Shown here one piece after another: positions 63,958-64,000 of a stretch of 64,000 nucleotides of DNA (position 1 is the stretch's first letter; each line of letters begins with the position of its first letter). The stretch is from Paenibacillus sp. MBLB1832. Its GTDB lineage: Bacteria > Bacillota > Bacilli > Paenibacillales > NBRC-103111. The stretch covers positions 2,561,001 to 2,625,000 of the forward strand of contig NZ_CP130319.1 of the NCBI RefSeq assembly GCF_032271945.1. The letters run 5' to 3'. Under the pieces are notes generated by a model, which saw only the letters and a list, made by a program, of their open reading frames with translations, was not told the DNA's origin and searched no databases. Both the position numbers and the translations under genes were made by a program.

Positions 63958-64000
63958 ATGGCTAGAGTTCGAGTGGGTCGCGTAGGCGAGCAAATCAAGA
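63958..64000 (+). CDS. rbfA: Ribosome-binding factor A, 3' end cut by window
   Basis: Only the first 14 codons are visible (MARVRVGRVGEQIK). They fit the RbfA N-terminus, and rbfA follows infB in this operon in Firmicutes. RbfA is a KH-type 30S maturation factor. GAGAGGTGATAAC, which overlaps the infB stop, is the ribosome site. Confidence 0.85.
   Translation, partial: MARVRVGRVGEQIK

Overview
The window is one contiguous piece of a Gram-positive, endospore-former-type chromosome, most like Paenibacillus or a close relative (Paenibacillaceae). The reasons are the Bacillus-like order of core genes (ylqG/ylqH-type pair, sucCD, dprA, topA, trmFO, hslVU, codY, a fla/che operon with fliY, flbD, cheC, cheD, flhF, flhG and sigD, then rpsB-tsf-pyrH-frr-uppS-cdsA-dxr-rseP-proS-polC and rimP-nusA-ylxR-ylxQ-infB-rbfA), strong AGGAGG ribosome binding sites, many TTG and GTG starts, a PolC-type replicase, a short EF-Ts and an archaeal-type prolyl-tRNA synthetase. 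Almost every gene is on the + strand; only comM is on the minus strand. No tRNA, rRNA, IS element, prophage or CRISPR array was seen.

Layout. 1-1546: a truncated FliK-like gene, a detached FlhB C-domain gene and a YraN-type nuclease gene. 1684-3249: comM (minus strand), with its own promoter and a leader that can fold over its Shine-Dalgarno site. 3440-3698: a small zinc-ribbon gene split by a frameshift. 3988-6131: sucCD. 6248-13870: dprA, topA, trmFO, hslV, hslU and codY, with no xerC between trmFO and hslV. 14099-45152: a 31-kb flagellar and chemotaxis operon running from flgB to a poorly described membrane and envelope gene cluster behind sigD. 45249-48239: the rpsB and tsf transcription units and pyrH-frr, each ended by a clear hairpin terminator. 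48303-58502: undecaprenyl, phospholipid and isoprenoid synthesis, the RseP protease, ProRS and PolC. 58601-64000: the nusA operon, with a leader terminator, ending in infB and the first codons of rbfA.

How the genes work together. The flagellar operon encodes the rod and hook (FlgB, FlgC, FliE, FlgD, FlgE), MS ring and rotor switch (FliF, FliG, FliM, FliY), export ATPase complex (FliH, FliI, FliJ), export gate (FliO, FliP, FliQ, FliR, FlhB, FlhA), length control (FliK), number and placement control (FlhF, FlhG), chemotaxis signalling (CheA, CheW, CheY, CheB, CheC, CheD) and the late sigma factor SigD. The FliK-like and FlhB-C-like pair at the left edge is a second, reduced copy of the export specificity switch. 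Exact 7-base matches to the Spo0A box lie upstream of sucC and of flgB, and CodY is encoded immediately upstream of flgB; both hint at stationary-phase control.

Most of the window is orthodox core genome. The points most worth a second look are the frameshifted zinc-ribbon gene, the comM leader, the FliK/FlhB-C mini-pair, the post-sigD cluster with an MltG/YceG-like LysM domain, the rpsB and rimP leaders, the displaced ProRS type and the IF2 repeat tract.
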